A DNA stretch of 64,000 nt from Chrysoperla carnea (GCF_905475395.1 NC_058340.1:74688181-74752180), one strand, 5' to 3'; positions 1-13,370 are shown, counted from the stretch's first letter. Made by a program: numbers and translations. The notes: generated from the sequence alone by a model not told the origin.

Positions 1-2751
1 ACTGAAATTGATGACTCAACTTTGTGAAAATTTAATTAAGATGTGTATTTATTATTATATTTGAATTTTCTCAGATGAATAATTCTTTTAGTCTAGATTA
101 ATTTTATTGCCGGATTGAAATAAACACTTCCGTAATGTTATTAATCGTCCAGCACAGAATAAAAAAACTAGATTAATTTAAAAAAAATTAAGATGAAAGT
201 ATGATTTCTCGAAAAAGTGAACCGTGAATGGAAAAAATATTACTATTTTTGATGGTAAAAATACTGTAAAAATCGTAATAGTTTACATCCTAAAGTTTGG
301 ATGAAAATAAATCCTGAAAACTGAGATGGTATGCTTCTATTTAGTAAAATATTATCGACATAATTATTCGTAGAATACATAATATTTAATTACAGAGTAA
401 TTTTTTATGATCACCAAATGACCAGCCCAGTTGCCATGTTCTACACAGAAGTTATGTCATCATATTTTTAATGACTGCACAAAACATCAAACGATTGCAA
501 TTGGTGTGAAGATATTTATGATTCAAAAATAAAATATTAATACATAGAAAATATTAAACTATAACTTTTAACTAGTAGTTACTCGTTTGCTTCACTCGTT
601 TGCGTTACACCACACAATATTCTCTTGTCCTTGGTCTCTTCGGAGGACTTGACGTCTTTGCTTTATAATTATAACACGTTTAAAGAAGCGTCAAAACGGT
701 TAAGATAAATCAAGAACTGAGATATTGCTACACAATAACAAACAGACGCGCCAATAATTATTATATATTTTAATTATTAGAATTTGTCTCCATTTAAAAA
801 AGTCCGTTCGTTCGATTTCCGTTCAAAATTATTGCATAAAAACAGTTGTTTAAAAAGGTAGAATTGCCTGCGCATGCTTTTTATTATTTATAGTAAAATT
901 ATTATATATAGGTGTTAAAACAAAATTCAGCTTCGGGCTAGTTCAGCGTTTCCACGAAATCATATAAATTAAACATAGAAATAGAAAATCTATTTTTAAT
1001 GGAAAAAAATTATTTTAATTACATTTGAAACATTAATTTATATCTCCTATTAAATAAATTGCATTTTTATTCCCATGACATTTATTTGCTGATTTAATTC
1101 TTCCTGAAAATAATCCTTCTGACACGAATTTTCAAACTTTCTTTTACAGTTAAATGATCCAATAAGTCGAATAACGTAATTATTGACAGGTTAAAGTTGA
1201 TCCTGAAATAACGAATGTTGGTCACCTTTATGTATCGAAAGATAATAAAAAAATTTTGTTAGTGGAAAAATTTTTAACTAAATATTTTCCATCTTTTATT
1301 CACGAAAGTTTTCGTCTGCAAAACGGGCAGAGTCGAAAGACAACCATTTATATTTATTTAGTAATAAAATAATTAGATAAATCCGATTATTAATGATGAG
1401 ATTAAAATTATAAATAATTAATTTACAGATGAAAATTTTCAATTTATATTGAAAAATAAGTCTTGCTCTTGGGCTCGCTCAACTCAGGCGGACCAGACTG
1501 ACAAATCGTACATAAAAAATTATATAAATATTTATTTAACTTTGGCACTTGAATTGTGATATCTATCACATACTTTCATATTTCGATATTAAAGACGAAC
1601 TAGCTTTTCGAAACAACAAACACAAATTTTTATATTAGATCTAGAACCGATCGTAGAATTTGGTAGAGATTTCAGAACGCCTGGAAATCTAAGAGCCTGT
1701 AATTAAGATCTTCCTTAACAATATTTTCCTCTAGTAAATGTTTCATATTTTGGGAACTTTTCTTTCAGGAAACCAGGAAATGTTTTTAATATAAGAAGAA
1801 TTGTAAAATTATAGATAAATAAATTGTCTCGAATTTTTGTGTTTCTTTTAAGGGAAAAATTTCGAAATTTATTTTTTTATTTCTAATTGAAATAAAACTG
1901 ACTTTCAAGAGTTATTTTGAGCCAAAATTTAAACGATTCAGATGCTCTTAAGTGTCCGAATTAACGTTATAAAGATATTGGATCTTCAAGTCCTCGGATT
2001 CGGAATTTCTTAGCTGTGAGTGTTATCTTGAAAACCTTTCGACGTCCGATTTCCGCCGAGTCCAATTCAGTCTTTTGACCCAAAATTAGGAAACCTTTAT
2101 ACTCTTAATCCGCCTGACTTAAAGATCTCAAGTCTTCGTATTCGGAATTTCTAATCTTTGAGAGTGTTATCTCGAAAATCTAAACATACACCTAGACTAG
2201 AATATATTGAAATGAAAAGTATATTTTATTATATTTGTTATTGAAATATATTTTATTTATTTATGTATTATTTGTTTCCTTATTATTATTATTATTATTG
2301 TTATTTACTGTGTGAAAATCGATTTTCCCCGTCATGGTTTATTGAGAGATGTATATGGTGATAGTGATTTATTGTATTATGTGCGTGGGTTTTCAACGGG
2401 GTATTGTAGAAAGAAAACATATTTTTTATCTAGCTATAAGAAAATAAATTAATTTATTTATTTATGATCACTTTTGTGGTTTATTGTGAGAACCGAACAG
2501 AATAAAAAAAAGGAAAAAAGAAACACAACATTGCACAACTTGAACAACTCAAGGCTTACGGTATCTGTTTATCAATTTTTTGACATTAATTTTATCTCAA
2601 GGATACACTTACTAGTATGTACAATTAAACTAAATATGTAAACGGAAAAAATTAATGCATCTTTGAAATTTTCCACAGTTGTTTCTTACGCTGTAAGCAC
2701 TTCGTAGATGAACTTCAAAATCGACTCAAATTGGAAAAGGCTTTAAGGAAA

Positions 2752-3245
2752 AAGATATTAAAAAATCGAAAAAATCAAAAAAAATTTTTCTGTTTCAATT
2801 CGATAAAACTCAGTATAAGGTAATTTTGACCCAAAAAATCCAAAAATCGGGTTTATTTGACGATTGGGATTGTAGATTTTGAAAAAAACGAGTCCTTGGA
2901 TCGATTTTTGTCGATAACTCAAAAATTATTCGCCCAATCGTTAAATGAACCCGATATTTGAATTTTTTGGGTCAAAATTACCTTATAAACTGTGTTTCTT
3001 CAAATTCCGAAACAACAAATTTTGTTCGATTTTTTGCAAATTTTTGAAGGGATACCCCCTTCAAACCCTTAAAAAAAAACGAAAAAATCAAAAAATTTTT
3101 TCTGTTTTTGAATTCGATAAAACTCAGTTTATAAGGTAATTTTGACCCAAAAAATCCAAAAGTCGGGTTTATTTGACGATTGGGCTTGTCGATTTTGAAA
3201 AAACCAATCCTTGGATCGATTTTTGCCGATATCTCAAAAATTACC
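2752..3245. repeat. Satellite-like block with direct and inverted units
   Basis: Two direct copies (about 2752-2935 and 3075-3245) share AAGGTAATTTTGACCC, GGGTTTATTTGACGATTGGG and CCTTGGATCGATTTTTG. Between them sits the same core in inverted orientation (GGGTCAAAATTACCTTATAA at about 2970). Degenerate relatives occur at 8570-9150 and 30235-30435. The arrangement suggests a fragment of a satellite or of a tandem-repeat-bearing element. No protein is encoded. Confidence 0.75.
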
Positions 3246-3663
3246 CGTCCTTACTTCAAGTGCGATTTCAGGGTTCCGTACGCAAAAAATGTTTTTTAAA
3301 TTTTGTAAATTTCACTTGTTTAATACTTAATCATTAGACTAATTAAAAACAAAAATAAGTAAAGTAAAGCACATATTGCATGCATGCTACAATCATTAAA
3401 ATAAGCACCTGGTATTCACCTTTAAACTACACCACCACAAAAACATGCTTGTAAAGTGTAGATAGTGTAAATATATGTAATGAATAATTAATAAAGTTTA
3501 TTCATGAATAAAAACATTTATACATCATACATATATGTTAGTAGTTATATAGGGTAAGGTTGGTATAGTAGGAGGTTATGTGGGAGGTGTAGATATATGG
3601 TACTTTAAGGGTGTTTAGCAGTTTGATGAGGTAATTACTATCACTTTACCAAATATACAAACA

Positions 3664-3687
3664 TATATATATATATATATATATATA
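3664..3687. repeat. (TA)n microsatellite
   Basis: An uninterrupted run of about 12 TA units in AT-rich intron sequence. Confidence 0.85.
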
Positions 3688-6600
3688 ATATGTACCTACT
3701 GTACATGAATATATAGTTTACTTCAAGTAAATCGAACATTTTAATTAATTATGTACATGATCATAGTCTGACGTTTAATTCAGTTAGCAGGATTTTAACC
3801 CAATTTCTAAGGACATGTTTTTACTTAGTTAATTAAACATTGAGGTCAATGTATAACATACTTGATATACATACCTTCTGGTTCAATCTTGAATTAATAG
3901 TAAACCGAATTACGTCAAGATAATGAATGTAAGCTTCCCATATGGATTATAATGATCCGAGTTTCACGGTTATGAAAAATGGAGGTTTTTGATAGTATGT
4001 TTTCAGCTGGATATGTTGAAGTAACTGACAAGACAGTATGTAAAGAATAGGGGATAATCCTGATGTCGAATTGGCCAAATTACCCAAAAAAATGTAAAAC
4101 TAGACTTGATCGAAAAGTATTTTTTTAAGGCCGTTGCTCTATTAAAATATTGCAAAAGAGTTTTGAATCGAATGCATGATAAGAGTATATGAGCTTGTTA
4201 TGAAATGAGGTATAATTTTTCTCTGATACTTTACCAGCAGAAGCATCACACACACAATACTCACTATGTGATCAGGTGTTTACATTACTTCTACAATAGT
4301 TGTTTCTGTTACAATCACAACATTCCATGATAGGTTTCTTGGACACTCAATTTTTTTCGTATTCTCTCCACTAAAACTTATCGACAAAGATGTGGGCACC
4401 GTAACCACAATCCTCATTGAGAATTCTAATAAATATTTCAAGATAACAAACTAAAAAAGTGTCGATTAGTCGGTGTCAGACACTATTCTTTGTCTAGAAT
4501 TCATCCATCGAACATAATTTTAAAAAATAGTTTTACCTTCATAAAATTAACTAGAAAACGATTTGGCCCACAATGCAGTAATACCGGGTACACAAAAACA
4601 TAGGAAACGTAACATCTTAAAAATATCAAAAATATTTTTGAACAATTTGTTGGCACAGTTTATATACATAAAAGAGAAAAATGAACGTGATAAAATATTA
4701 GAAATTGTTAGAAAATAAGCCAATAAATAATTTCGAATATTGTAATAATATAATGTTATTTAGTATTCAAGTCCAATGACTTTAATTAGTCACTCAATAT
4801 ATTTTACAACAAAAATAATTGTCACAAATATTACAATTACACCAAAATGACACAAGTGCCAAGAAATAATATTTTACTGATAAACCGAACAACACGTCTT
4901 TGAAATAAATTTTTAAAAAATACTTAAGACGAAGAAAATATTGATCGTATTCTGTGTTTATGTTATAGATTTTATCGCTTATAGTGTCAATTTTATATGT
5001 TTTTGCACAAGAAAACATTTCATTCATTAAAAAAAAAATATGATTCCATAGTATTTAAAAATATTTTTTTGTTGACAGACTTATTGACGACTTTCAATAT
5101 TTTATTTTAAATAAATTTTATTGTCCTTGACATTGCATGGCGGCCATTTCAAATACTTAGTACACATGAAATATGATTACTTGAAAAATAACAAAAAATT
5201 AATTTATAAATTCTCCAATCACTTTCATGTTAAATATTGTAACAAGCCTATGGATGGCTGTGAAAACTTTTTCTAGCATAATACAATTAAATTTACATCA
5301 TAGAACGCTGTGCGAATAACAAAAATGGAACATAGTTTCCATGGAAACGTCTTTTATGTAAAAAGTATAACAAGACAGCCGATATGGAGAGTTCAGTATG
5401 AACAGTCCACATGAAGAGTTCTCTACGGGCAGTTATTGTGGATAGTTTATAAAACAGTGCAGTGCAAACAGTAGATGCTGAATTTGTGTTCAATATATTA
5501 GTTGTAAATATATTTGAAAATTTAAATTGTAAATTGATTTTGTGTGGAACAATTAATGTACCTTTGTGTTAAACATTAAAGTTTAGCAAAGTTTTCGAAG
5601 AATTTACCTAGTGATGTTTTATTGTATCGAACTTATCAACGTTGCAATAATATTTGACAATACTTTTGACAAGACGACTAAACCGATAGTTGACAAAGCC
5701 TGGGATAAACAGGAAGTGATTAACCAATCTTATGTAGTCTATAATATCACATACTCCTAGTAAGACGAACTATTGAAACGGGGCGAACAATTGAAACCCG
5801 GACTTCTATGATAAAGATACCACCTAAGCAGATCGCATTCTGCTAGTCAGAGCTTTTATCTATTATAAATTATAGCAGGACTGTTAATATTTTACAAATC
5901 TTCCACAATCGCTTTCAACACACATGATGGTTACAAAATACTACAATGCGGACACTATGAAATCTGCACATGGATAAAAAGAAAAAAAAACAATAAAACA
6001 TCCGCAATGTTCCGGCAATATACAAATGACGCACAAAGTCATGCAATGATGATGGGTGACTGATTTTATCGAGAATTGTTTTTTATTACTGTTTATAATC
6101 CCATTTTGATTTGAAGATTTTCATTTCAATTTTATTTATTTACTAAAAATTGAAAACCCGTTGAAAAACACTTACGTCGTTACGATTTACAACAAAAAGA
6201 CGGTAGAAATCCTACAATATTCCAATTCATAGCCGTCAAATTATCCTCTTTTCATCGCGCATAGTATAAATAATTTATTCACTGGACGCTTTCTTTGATA
6301 CAAAAATTATTTCCAGCTTTGTGTGCCTTCGTCTAATACCGTAAACCAATAACCATTGTATAAAAAGCGTTACCTCTCTACTTTCCTACGTCCTTTTCTT
6401 GTTTTGAGGTCAATTTGCAAGTAAACTTATCCGTAGTTTTAATTGCATAAGCCTCATTCCCATTTTGTGAAAAGGACATGATGCATGGAATTTTGGATAT
6501 TCAAGAGGCATTGTATATGTTGGATATGTGAACTATTTTATTCAATGTATAAAATAAAATAAATATGCTATTATAAGTTTTGTTTAATAAAACTAAAATA

Positions 6601-7269
6601 ATGTATGCAAAGCATATCAGACCGTAGCAGACTTTATTCACTACAGTAGTCTGTTTAGCAGACAACAGCATTGCTGCTTGTTTGTAAATTCGCGTACATG
6701 AATATACATAGATATATATATTTATGTATAAATGTCTTTCAAAAATAATAATATTACATTATTTCTTCTATGTTAAAAACGAACAAGAAAGCATTTAAAA
6801 TATGTTTACCAGATGTGATCTGCTATGTTCAACTGTGCCGCACCACGTAACAACATGCGTTTAAATTACATAATTATGTGATCCTAATAAAATTTGTCTA
6901 ATTATTCTTCGAAAATTGTTTCTTCTTAAAATTTACGTATAGTTTCTGTTTATATACATGGTCATACCAGTTTCACGCAATTTGCCAGTACGCCATGGAA
7001 AAAGCAATTCGATTTTTCTAAAGACCACGTCTCACAACTTCTCCATTTGACAAACATCGAGTAACAAATGTTCGTCAAAAAATGAATGAACAATTGTTGT
7101 TATTCATCTAGTTTTCACCAAATAACGAACACAATGTGAATTCATGCGCCAAATGACGAACAAATATATGCTGAACTATATTTTTAGATTTTGGATCGTG
7201 ATTTTACAGAGGAAATATACCCATAATAATAAAGTACTTAGGACGGCAAGTTTTTTTATTTATAGATCT

Positions 7270-7636
7270 AACGGAGCGTGCATAAACTACGTGGCTCATT
7301 CCCAGCATCTTTATAGCCCCCTCTTCCCTCCATTCTACCAAAGTCATTACTATGTTCTATCGAGAATATGGAGGCGATACTTGTATTGTTTCGTCTTCTA
7401 GTTCTGTACAAAAGTTTTGTTATAATGCACAGAGAGTTCTGCAGCAGCTGTGGCTCACCAAGTATTTCCTGACTTCAGCTGTTACTACCGCTGCAGCTTT
7501 TGCCACTTCGATGCTAACCATAGCAAAAACTTTTTGCAAAGTAAAACGAGAGTGTGGTGGTGAGTGCTTTATTTCAACTAATTTTGGCGAGTATATTCGG
7601 CGAGGATACTTCGCGAAAATGTAGATGGAGAACTAT
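7270..7636. other. GC-richer island with long open frames on both strands, unrecognised
   Basis: Composition rises well above the surrounding intron. On the plus strand an open frame of 90 codons runs 7352-7624. On the minus strand an overlapping frame runs from about 7636 to 7420; its translation includes YPRRIYSPKLVEIKHS and VSIEVAKAAAVVTAEVRKYL, followed by GTGAGC, which could be a splice donor. Neither matches a family I know. The block ends 3 bp before a TTAA-flanked MITE. The likeliest reading is a transposon remnant. A nested-gene exon on either strand is possible but unsupported. Confidence 0.3.
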
Positions 7637-7642
7637 ATTTAA

Positions 7643-8011
7643 GGACGTTCATGCGTCAACAATATTAGTAGAGAAATAAAAAACAATATGATAATGCGAT
7701 AATTTAAATGATTTTCTATGATTTAAGACAGGAAAAATAACCTATTATCGAATTAATTTAAATTTTTTTAAAGTTTAAAAAATGACTAAAAGTAAGTTTT
7801 AACATGGGACTAAATGAAAAATATAAATCGATATTTTTCAAAAATTATATCGATAACCATACTTGAAACTTTTACCAGTTAATAATTATTTAAACTTTTA
7901 ATAGAATTTCAAAACAAATTTTCTATTTTCTATTAATTTAAAATTCTTTAAAATTTACATACTGTTTCCCTATGAACGCACATAGCAAAACAGGTACACG
8001 CATGAACGTCC
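7643..8011. mobile_element. TTAA-flanked MITE (piggyBac-type target site)
   Basis: The 369-bp element has perfect 14-bp terminal inverted repeats, GGACGTTCATGCGT and ACGCATGAACGTCC. It is flanked on each side by TTAA (7639-7642 and 8012-8015), the target duplication of piggyBac-type transposases. The interior is AT-rich with imperfect internal palindromes and no coding capacity. The ends do not start with the CCC typical of piggyBac, so the source superfamily is inferred from the TTAA only. Confidence 0.7.
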
Positions 8012-8569
8012 TTAAAAGTTAAAGATACAATAAAAATAATGCAATTGAATGTAAAAATTTTATTTGGTACTCAATGTAATTCCATTTAAATGGGATATTG
8101 CATATAAATGAGAGCCGCTTTTTCACGAATGTAGTAAAAACATTATTTAATTTGACATCAGGAAGAAATTAATTGAAAATATATTTAACAAACAACCCAA
8201 CCAACATACAATATTCGTTCGTACTGTTTATTTTGATTCCATTCGGTCTTCCGTGTGCAATTTTTTTTTTTTTTAATTTTCATTTATCTGTTTTTAAATT
8301 ATATTTATGTACAAATGAGCCTGGCTTGTTTATACCCGGGAACAGTGCCCATTTGTCACAAACAATAGCTTGAAATATACCGATAGTGTCACAGATTTGT
8401 TTAACAAGTTTGGCAAAGTGAAATGGATGCTTATGCCAAGAAAAACTATCCTTTACTCTTAGACTTCTATCAGACTGCAATAACTAGGTCATAGATGACT
8501 TTTGACCTTCAAAAAGATGGCCATTAAAATCAACTTAACTTCCAAAAAGAACAATTGATCATACTTTTC

Positions 8570-9150
8570 TCGAAAATCCAGTTCCTTTAAGACAAATATT
8601 TCTCAAAAATTGAATCACTCTCTTCGCATGGAGTTTTGAACGATATCTGAAAAGCTATGCATTCAATCATTAAATAAACTCATTTTTATTATTTTTGGCT
8701 CAAAATTGCCTTATGTAATGAATTCTATCGAAATTTTAGACGAAAATTTTTTGTTAGTCTGTCGGCACAAAATGATACTTTCAGAATGCCACAAAAATTT
8801 AATTCTCCAAACTTCAACTAAGAAATTGATAAAGATCCATAAAAAAGTTTACTCTCAGTTTTTAATTTTCCAAAGAAACTAGGACCAAAAAATACGAAAA
8901 TGCAATTTATTTAATTATTAGATAAACATTTTGTGAGATATTGAAAGAAATCGATTCGAGAAATCGTTCTTTGTTTGTGATTTTAAACGATATCTGAAAA
9001 ATTAAGGATCCAATCATTAAATAAATTCGATTTTTGTAACTTTTTGGGTCAAAATTATCTTATGTTATAAGTTTTATCGAAATTAAAGACAAAAAATTTT
9101 CTTGATTTTTCGCAATTTTAAAAGTTAATTTTGACAAATAGTTTTGTAGG
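8570..9150. repeat. Degenerate copies of the 2752-3245 satellite-like family
   Basis: Two degenerate units share the segments TTTTTGGCTCAAAATTGCCT and TTTTTGGGTCAAAATTATCT, each followed by TATG and a TCTATCGAAATT or TTTATCGAAATT stretch. They match the inverted core of the block at 2752-3245. Divergence is high, so these are old. Confidence 0.55.
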
Positions 9151-9805
9151 ACTGACTCATAAGAAAAATTATTTTCTACTTTTTATAACAATAAATTTTT
9201 GTCACTAAAAAAGTATTTTTTTACTAAATTGTGCTGTTTCAAATTAACCATAAACTTATCAGAATTGATTACCACAATTCAATAATTTTCAGATCGAATT
9301 ATGGACCATATTTCCCAAATATTTTATCGATACGGTACCCTTACAAAACCATAATATTTGTGTAAAACAAACAACGTTTATAATTAAGTAGTTTTTCGGT
9401 GCCTATATTCATTATTTTATAATTATTATACTGATTAATGTTTTTTTATGTTGACAATTTTACAAAAAATTTTTTAAAAATTACTTCACTTCTCCTATCA
9501 TTTTATTTATTTTTTTATTTCATTTTAACTTTTTTTTCTGTTGTGTTTTGTTCTTACCAAACAGAAATGAAACAAAAAAAAAAAAATTAAAAAATAAAAT
9601 TTGGCACACAATGAAACAGATATAAAAAATAAAAATTGTAAGCGGTGGAGGTAGTGGAAACATTTCAACTATTGTGTTAAACATACATACTTTTTCCTTG
9701 TAATTTCAATATTAGAACAAGAGCTGTAACTGTCTTAATATATCACATCATCGTTTTGTTTTAATATCATTTGATATTAAATAAATGTTTTTTAACCTCC
9801 ATATA

Positions 9806-10095
9806 TAGGTTAGGTTAGGTTATATTGGCTGTCCACGAAGGACACACTTAGACTATAGAGCCCATTTTGATACCATATATGTGTTTTACCACCTTTCCGC
9901 TGATAATTTCATTTATCGGCTCCTGAATTTCAGAGGCTGAGTACACCTCCTTCATGCATATATCATGCACTACACCAGCCCATCACAACTATTAATAAAA
10001 TTAATTTGGTTGCGACGGCGGGAATTGAAACCGCTACCCCAAGCATACCGGGGACGGAATAGGTTACGCCTTAACCAACTGAGCTAATAGGGCAG
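9806..10095 (-). mobile_element. tRNA-derived SINE with TTAGG-like tail
   Basis: Read on the minus strand, the head begins about 10095 with GCCCTATTAGCTC. Pol III box A is TAGCTCAGTTGGTTAAGGC (10068-10086) and box B is GGTTTCAATTCCC (10020-10032). The acceptor stem cannot close (GCCCTAT against the GTCGCAACC side), so this is not a functional tRNA. A non-tRNA body of about 200 bp follows and ends in CGTGGACAGCCAATATAACC plus further CTAACC units, at 9806-9823. That tail equals three TTAGG-type units on the plus strand. No target duplication was found. Confidence 0.75.
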
Positions 10096-10810
10096 CTAAT
10101 AATTGAGGACAGATTAACTCTGTTCATAATAGAGTCTTAACATGTACAAAAGTATGCAGGTAATGTGGAGTGTGGAGATAGAGACAATACTATTTAGTTT
10201 AGATTATAGAAAACTTTTTTTTACTTAGACTAAACATTTTTTTTTTAAATCTGACTCATATGATGTCTAGTTCCGTATAATTTCAGTATTTGAAGATGTC
10301 GTCTCAGTGTTCATTTCAACATAAAACTGTACAATTATCAATTTTTTCAGAAAGTTTACGGAATATTATCGAGCGGAGTATTTTATCAAATAAAATCACA
10401 TACATAAAGTTTAGGAGTATATTGACAAATTCCAGGATTCAATCAGAAAGTCCAAAAACCATCTTTTATATAATACAAGCATTGAAAGTCATTCCAATGA
10501 TTAGAAACTTGATTTCATGAAATTAAAATTATTTATCATAAAAAAAATATCAATTGTAAAGCATTGAATAGTTTTCTAGCTGGAATTAATTAAATAAAAT
10601 AAACATAATAGAAAAAATTAAATAACATTTTTTTTTATCAGTTTTCCACTTTCTACGACGTTCAATATCATCTATTGACTACTTGCTATATAAAGTTCGC
10701 TAGCAATGGTAAAAGTATATTGTACAACAAGATATATAAAGGCAAGTGCACACGTTTTAACACTCGAGTGTGACGAGACAATGTACACGACCTATACAAA
10801 TTATTTCCTT

Positions 10811-10926
10811 GTTATTCAAATTAAGATGAGCATTTCTGTGGGCTGTTTTATTTTTTTGTTAAAATATATCCCCTTAAGGACCCACAATAAAAATATTTAG
10901 CTAGATTATAAAATTATTAATTAGCT
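10811..10926 (-). mobile_element. Penelope-like element fragment (terminal-repeat part)
   Basis: This copy matches 22551-22620 in the same orientation (shared TTAAAATATATCCCCTTAA, GACCCACAATAAAAATATTT and AGCTAGAT). It also matches the inverted segment at 22760-22850 (shared AGATGAGCATTTCTGTGGGC). It stops just before the position of the hammerhead-like motif in the other copy. The family assignment rests on that other copy. No coding part remains. Confidence 0.5.
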
Positions 10927-11918
10927 ATGTATCTCCCCTTTTTAAGGATTTCCCCACGCACTGACAAAATAGATAATTACTTTGAGTCCGATAAACTTAT
11001 GATAATTTGAATGTTAGCGCACGCAGTAGGAAATTAGCAATTTGACGTACGAAAAACAGTGCGAAAAGAAAGCACTTATCCTGCACAAGTAAAGAAAACC
11101 TAAATTCTTAGATATGAAAAATAATAATATAAATATTTCCATAAAAATATAAAATAAATATTATTACATTTTAACTGCTAATATCAAATAAAAGAAAAGC
11201 TTCTAGTTTGTACTTTATAACAGATCTAGAACATGTTTTAATACTTTGTAGTGATCATTAAAAAAATACTACAAAGTATTTATTTTTCTTTTTTTAGTAT
11301 TCAGTAAGTACGAACGATACCAACATATAAATAAAGTTTTCTACTTTACCAACAACAAAAGAATCAACTAACAAACTTATCATTAAAATATTATAAAGTT
11401 ATAAAAGTGAAGAAAAAATATAACTTAAATTATTTTTCAATTTTGTTTAGGTAATTAAATATACATCCTTGAAGACGTTCTCAAAAAAATGAGTGTATGA
11501 CAATGTTTGATCATGTTTCAAATTTTGAGTATGGACTCTGTTAGTACTTAGGAAAATAAGAAGAAAATAAATTTTACGATATGTACCATAGTTGAAATGA
11601 AGAAATATTGAAGCCTAAAGATTTAGAGAAAATCACTTATAGAAGAAATAACACACAAATGCTATTTATTTCATCACTTTAAATGCACTTTATGGAAAAA
11701 AGGAGTGCCACTTGTTATAATTTTCTTTATAGGAAAATATTTGTCATGCTTTTAAATTATAAATATTAGTTTTCCAAATTAATGTTAAGAAAATTAGCCT
11801 TGTTACATAATAAAGCATATTTTATAGAACACTTCAATAGAGGATTTTATGTTAAAAACGCAAGCTCTATAAGCTCAAATCTATAAATTTAACATCGTAA
11901 GAATTACCTGTTAATAAA

Positions 11919-12254
11919 GGGCAATTATGAAAACACCTACATATACACGATTTAAAAACGATCCTAAGAAAACGTGATTTTTTCTGGGAACGTTCTTAAT
12001 ATGCTGTAAAATAAATGGTGGAAACGCAGTTAATTATATTTCATATCCATTTTTACCATGTATTATACATTTATTTGCGCTTCCACCATATTTTTAATAA
12101 ACAGGACATATGAAGGATATCTTTCATCCTTTTTATGAAGAATTAACGTAAGATTTAAATGTCCAATTAAAAAACTTGATTAATTCAACGCATGATTTGA
12201 ATGTTGCCCATTTGCGTCATAAATCAAAAAGCAAAAGCAGCTGACAGTTTATGG
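11919..12254 (+). repeat. Dispersed repeat family shared with 61294-61570, copy 1
   Basis: It shares, in inverted orientation, blocks such as AAATAAATGGTGGAAACGCA, TTTGCGCTTCCACCATATTT, CACGATTTAAAAACGAT and a final CAGCTGACAGTTTATG with 61294-61570. The central part is itself roughly palindromic (two blocks containing GGTGGA and TCCACC), as in a MITE. No terminal repeats or target duplications were resolved. Confidence 0.6.
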
Positions 12255-13011
12255 TTTTTTATAATTGAGGGCTCAACGAAAAAGAACGCCTTTTCACTGT
12301 TGGGCAAGGTTTTAAAAATATATAGTGTAAGTAACTATAGCTCACGATTTTCATTTAAGTAACTATAGCTCACAGTTTTTTTCGGTCTACAACTGTTGTA
12401 TGCAACTTTTTTTTCCAAAAAACTTATTTCCGTGCTTGGCTGCTGTTCCGGAACATGTGTTATTTTTCAATCTCTGAGAGAATTCGCATAGCTAACGTAG
12501 CTTCTGCGCAACGTATTTTTAATTTGGTGGTCATTAAAAAGTGTGATTGTAGGAATCAGGTGTTTACAAAATATATTTATTGGATAAAATAGTACCTACC
12601 ACATTCACATACAAAACATATACCTAGTAAAATTAAATTGTTGAAATCATAAAAATGATGGTATATAATGAAATAGAGTATTAAATTAGTCCATAAATAT
12701 TATATTTTTATTCTCTCTGTTATGTTCATACATAGTTGTAGCTGTTACGAACAACTGTGAACTGATGAAAACACTATAATACATTGTTGTGTCGAGAAAC
12801 AGTCACCAGTCTCACCAGTACGTTATCCGTTACCAATGTCTGTCACTAGTCAAACGGGTGAGTAAGATATAATGCTATTATATCTGTTATAAACTAAACA
12901 GGAACTGTACAGTTCCATATGCACAAAACGATACACATTCCTAAATATAACAGGATACCGACAAGATTTAATTTTTCATATGATTCTCTGATGATTCCCG
13001 AAATAATTAAC

Positions 13012-13370
13012 AAAAACCACAAAAAAACTAATTAATTTCACGGCCAGTTAAATTATTTTCAAAAGAACACCGAAAATCGATATCATAAAAAATATCAATC
13101 AACTATCAAAGGAATTTTAATGATTAAACACATGGTTTGGGGGATATCGTTTAAAATCAGATACGAAAGGTTGATTTTTCGGATCAAAAGAAATATAATT
13201 GAAATTATTCAGGTTTTGGAGAACTTTTGGATCCTAAATTTCCTAAAAAATTCAAAAACTGTGAATCGGAAATCATCAATTCCTATGATGATTGGTAGTT
13301 TCTATCATATCGATTTACGTCGAGAAAAATTAAGCTAGCCGTGAAATTAATTAGATTTTTGTGTTTTTTA
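13012..13370. mobile_element. MITE with about 39-bp inverted ends
   Basis: Left end 13012-13050 and right end 13334-13370 are inverted copies. The shared core is CTAATTAATTTCACGGC against GCCGTGAAATTAATTAG, about 85 % identity overall. The 359-bp element has no transposase. An open frame of 72 codons inside it is in AT-rich sequence and looks accidental. A target duplication is not evident. Confidence 0.6.

Noticed and set aside
2945..3139. 64-codon open frame with FFGSKLPYKL
   Set aside because: It lies wholly within the satellite-like repeat and changes with it; no sign of selection.
5240..5780. Possible solo LTR (a TATAAAA box near 5440 followed by a T/A-rich tail and TTGACAA-like sequence)
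   Set aside because: No TG...CA ends, no target duplication and no second copy were found, so the pattern is too weak.
10012..10095. Functional tRNA gene
   Set aside because: The acceptor stem does not pair and a SINE body follows; it is the pol III head of a SINE.
10706..10900. 64-codon open frame
   Set aside because: It overlaps the Penelope-like fragment, whose sequence explains its 3' half.
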